Positions 59,265 through 59,545 of a stretch of DNA of 59,545 bases are shown here, piece after piece. Origin of the DNA: JBFGCM01 sp041581135 (lineage in GTDB: Bacteria; Actinomycetota; Acidimicrobiia; Spongiisociales; UBA5794); assembly GCA_041581135.1 (NCBI GenBank), contig JBFGCM010000011.1, positions 1 to 59,545 on the forward strand. The letters run 5' to 3'. Every line of letters starts with the position of its first letter. Within the stretch, counting starts at the first letter, position 1. The position numbers and the translations under genes are program-made. Under the pieces are notes generated by a model. It saw only the letters and a list, made by a program, of their open reading frames with translations, made no database searches and was not told the origin of the DNA.

Positions 59265-59545
59265 TCACGTCACCCGTAGGACCATGAGGGTGATGTCGTC
59301 ATGGGCATGAGTCTCGGTGAGCCCGTCCTTGACCGCCGCCAACAACGCAGGCGCCTCTTCGTCCCCGATGGCGGCCACGCAGTCGACCATCGTCTCCGGG
59401 AGGGCTGCGCCGCGGGCGGCCACGCCGTCGCTGTAGAGGATGAGTGAGTCGCCCGACGAGAGCCGTGCAGAGGCCGTAGTGATGTCGATGGACTCGAACA
59501 CGCCGAGCACCGTGCCGCGGGTCTCCAGAGGGGTCGCCTCTCCCC
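59265..59545 (-). CDS. SpoIIE-type (PP2C) protein phosphatase, C-terminal part
   Basis: This is the end of a minus-strand gene that enters from the right edge. About 93 codons are visible: GEATPLETRGTVLGVFESIDI, then SGDSLILYSDGV and DDITLMVLRV, the conserved metal-binding strand endings of SpoIIE/PP2C phosphatases. These usually control anti-sigma factor antagonists in stress responses. The start and any sensor domain lie outside the window. Confidence 0.82.
   Translation of the reverse strand, partial: GEATPLETRGTVLGVFESIDITTASARLSSGDSLILYSDGVAARGAALPETMVDCVAAIGDEEAPALLAAVKDGLTETHAHDDITLMVLRVT

Noticed and set aside
1..59545. tRNA, rRNA, CRISPR arrays and insertion sequences
   Set aside because: No cloverleaf with TTCRANNC arm, no rRNA core sequence, no regularly spaced repeats and no transposase were seen by eye.

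Overview
The window is 59.5 kb of GC-rich chromosomal DNA from what looks like a free-living actinobacterium. Evidence includes the strong GC bias, many GTG/TTG starts, a LigC-type ATP-dependent DNA ligase, an LLM-class (F420-type) oxidoreductase, a DUF4235 protein, and many genes whose start lies 6-8 nt after a TANNNT box with no ribosome-binding site, as in leaderless actinobacterial transcripts. A deep lineage such as Acidimicrobiia is plausible but is inference. I see no rRNA, tRNA, CRISPR array, insertion sequence, phage or conjugation genes. About 65 protein genes are packed in single genes or short operons on both strands.

Layout. 0-9 kb: end of an AAA ATPase, M28 membrane peptidase, GNAT, TGS-domain GTPase, a divergent SnoaL-like/HAD pair, an M15 peptidase lipoprotein, two membrane proteins, a GNAT/LLM-oxidoreductase pair. 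9-20 kb: Hsp20 with its own promoter and terminator, MBL hydrolase, class II photolyase, DUF4287/SRPBCC protein, small DUF4235 operon, AlkB, branching-enzyme-like GH13, P-loop kinase, membrane protein, LigC plus a DUF1579 partner. 20-31 kb: SSI-like lipoprotein, 2TM protein, MDR oxidoreductase, RraA-like, VanZ-like, FtsH-GrpB pair, DinB, HNH nuclease, a nuclease-like unknown, YjbR protein, Kef-type antiporter. 31-43 kb: aminotransferase, DUF1801, MFS fusion protein, hydrolase, AlkZ-like glycosylase, P2-type ATPase, tandem Usp, VOC, CPBP protease. 43-59.5 kb: pyruvate phosphate dikinase, Usp-like protein, TetR repressor, alditol-oxidase-like flavoprotein, a YjbR pseudogene, DinB, PhyH dioxygenase, SRPBCC protein, zinc alcohol dehydrogenase, VOC, D-lactate dehydrogenase, ABC exporter, a broken hydrolase, PNPOx-like protein, end of a SpoIIE-type phosphatase.

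Themes. DNA repair is well represented (photolyase, AlkB, AlkZ-like, LigC). A second set (Hsp20, FtsH, Usp proteins, cation ATPase, Kef antiporter, PPDK, LdhA-like dehydrogenase) recalls stress, low-energy or hypoxia physiology; that they act together is inference. I found no clear-cut new defence or biosynthetic system. The most distinctive signals are the window-wide leaderless promoter motif, the TetR promoter/operator, the SSI-like lipoprotein and the nuclease-like protein beside an HNH gene.
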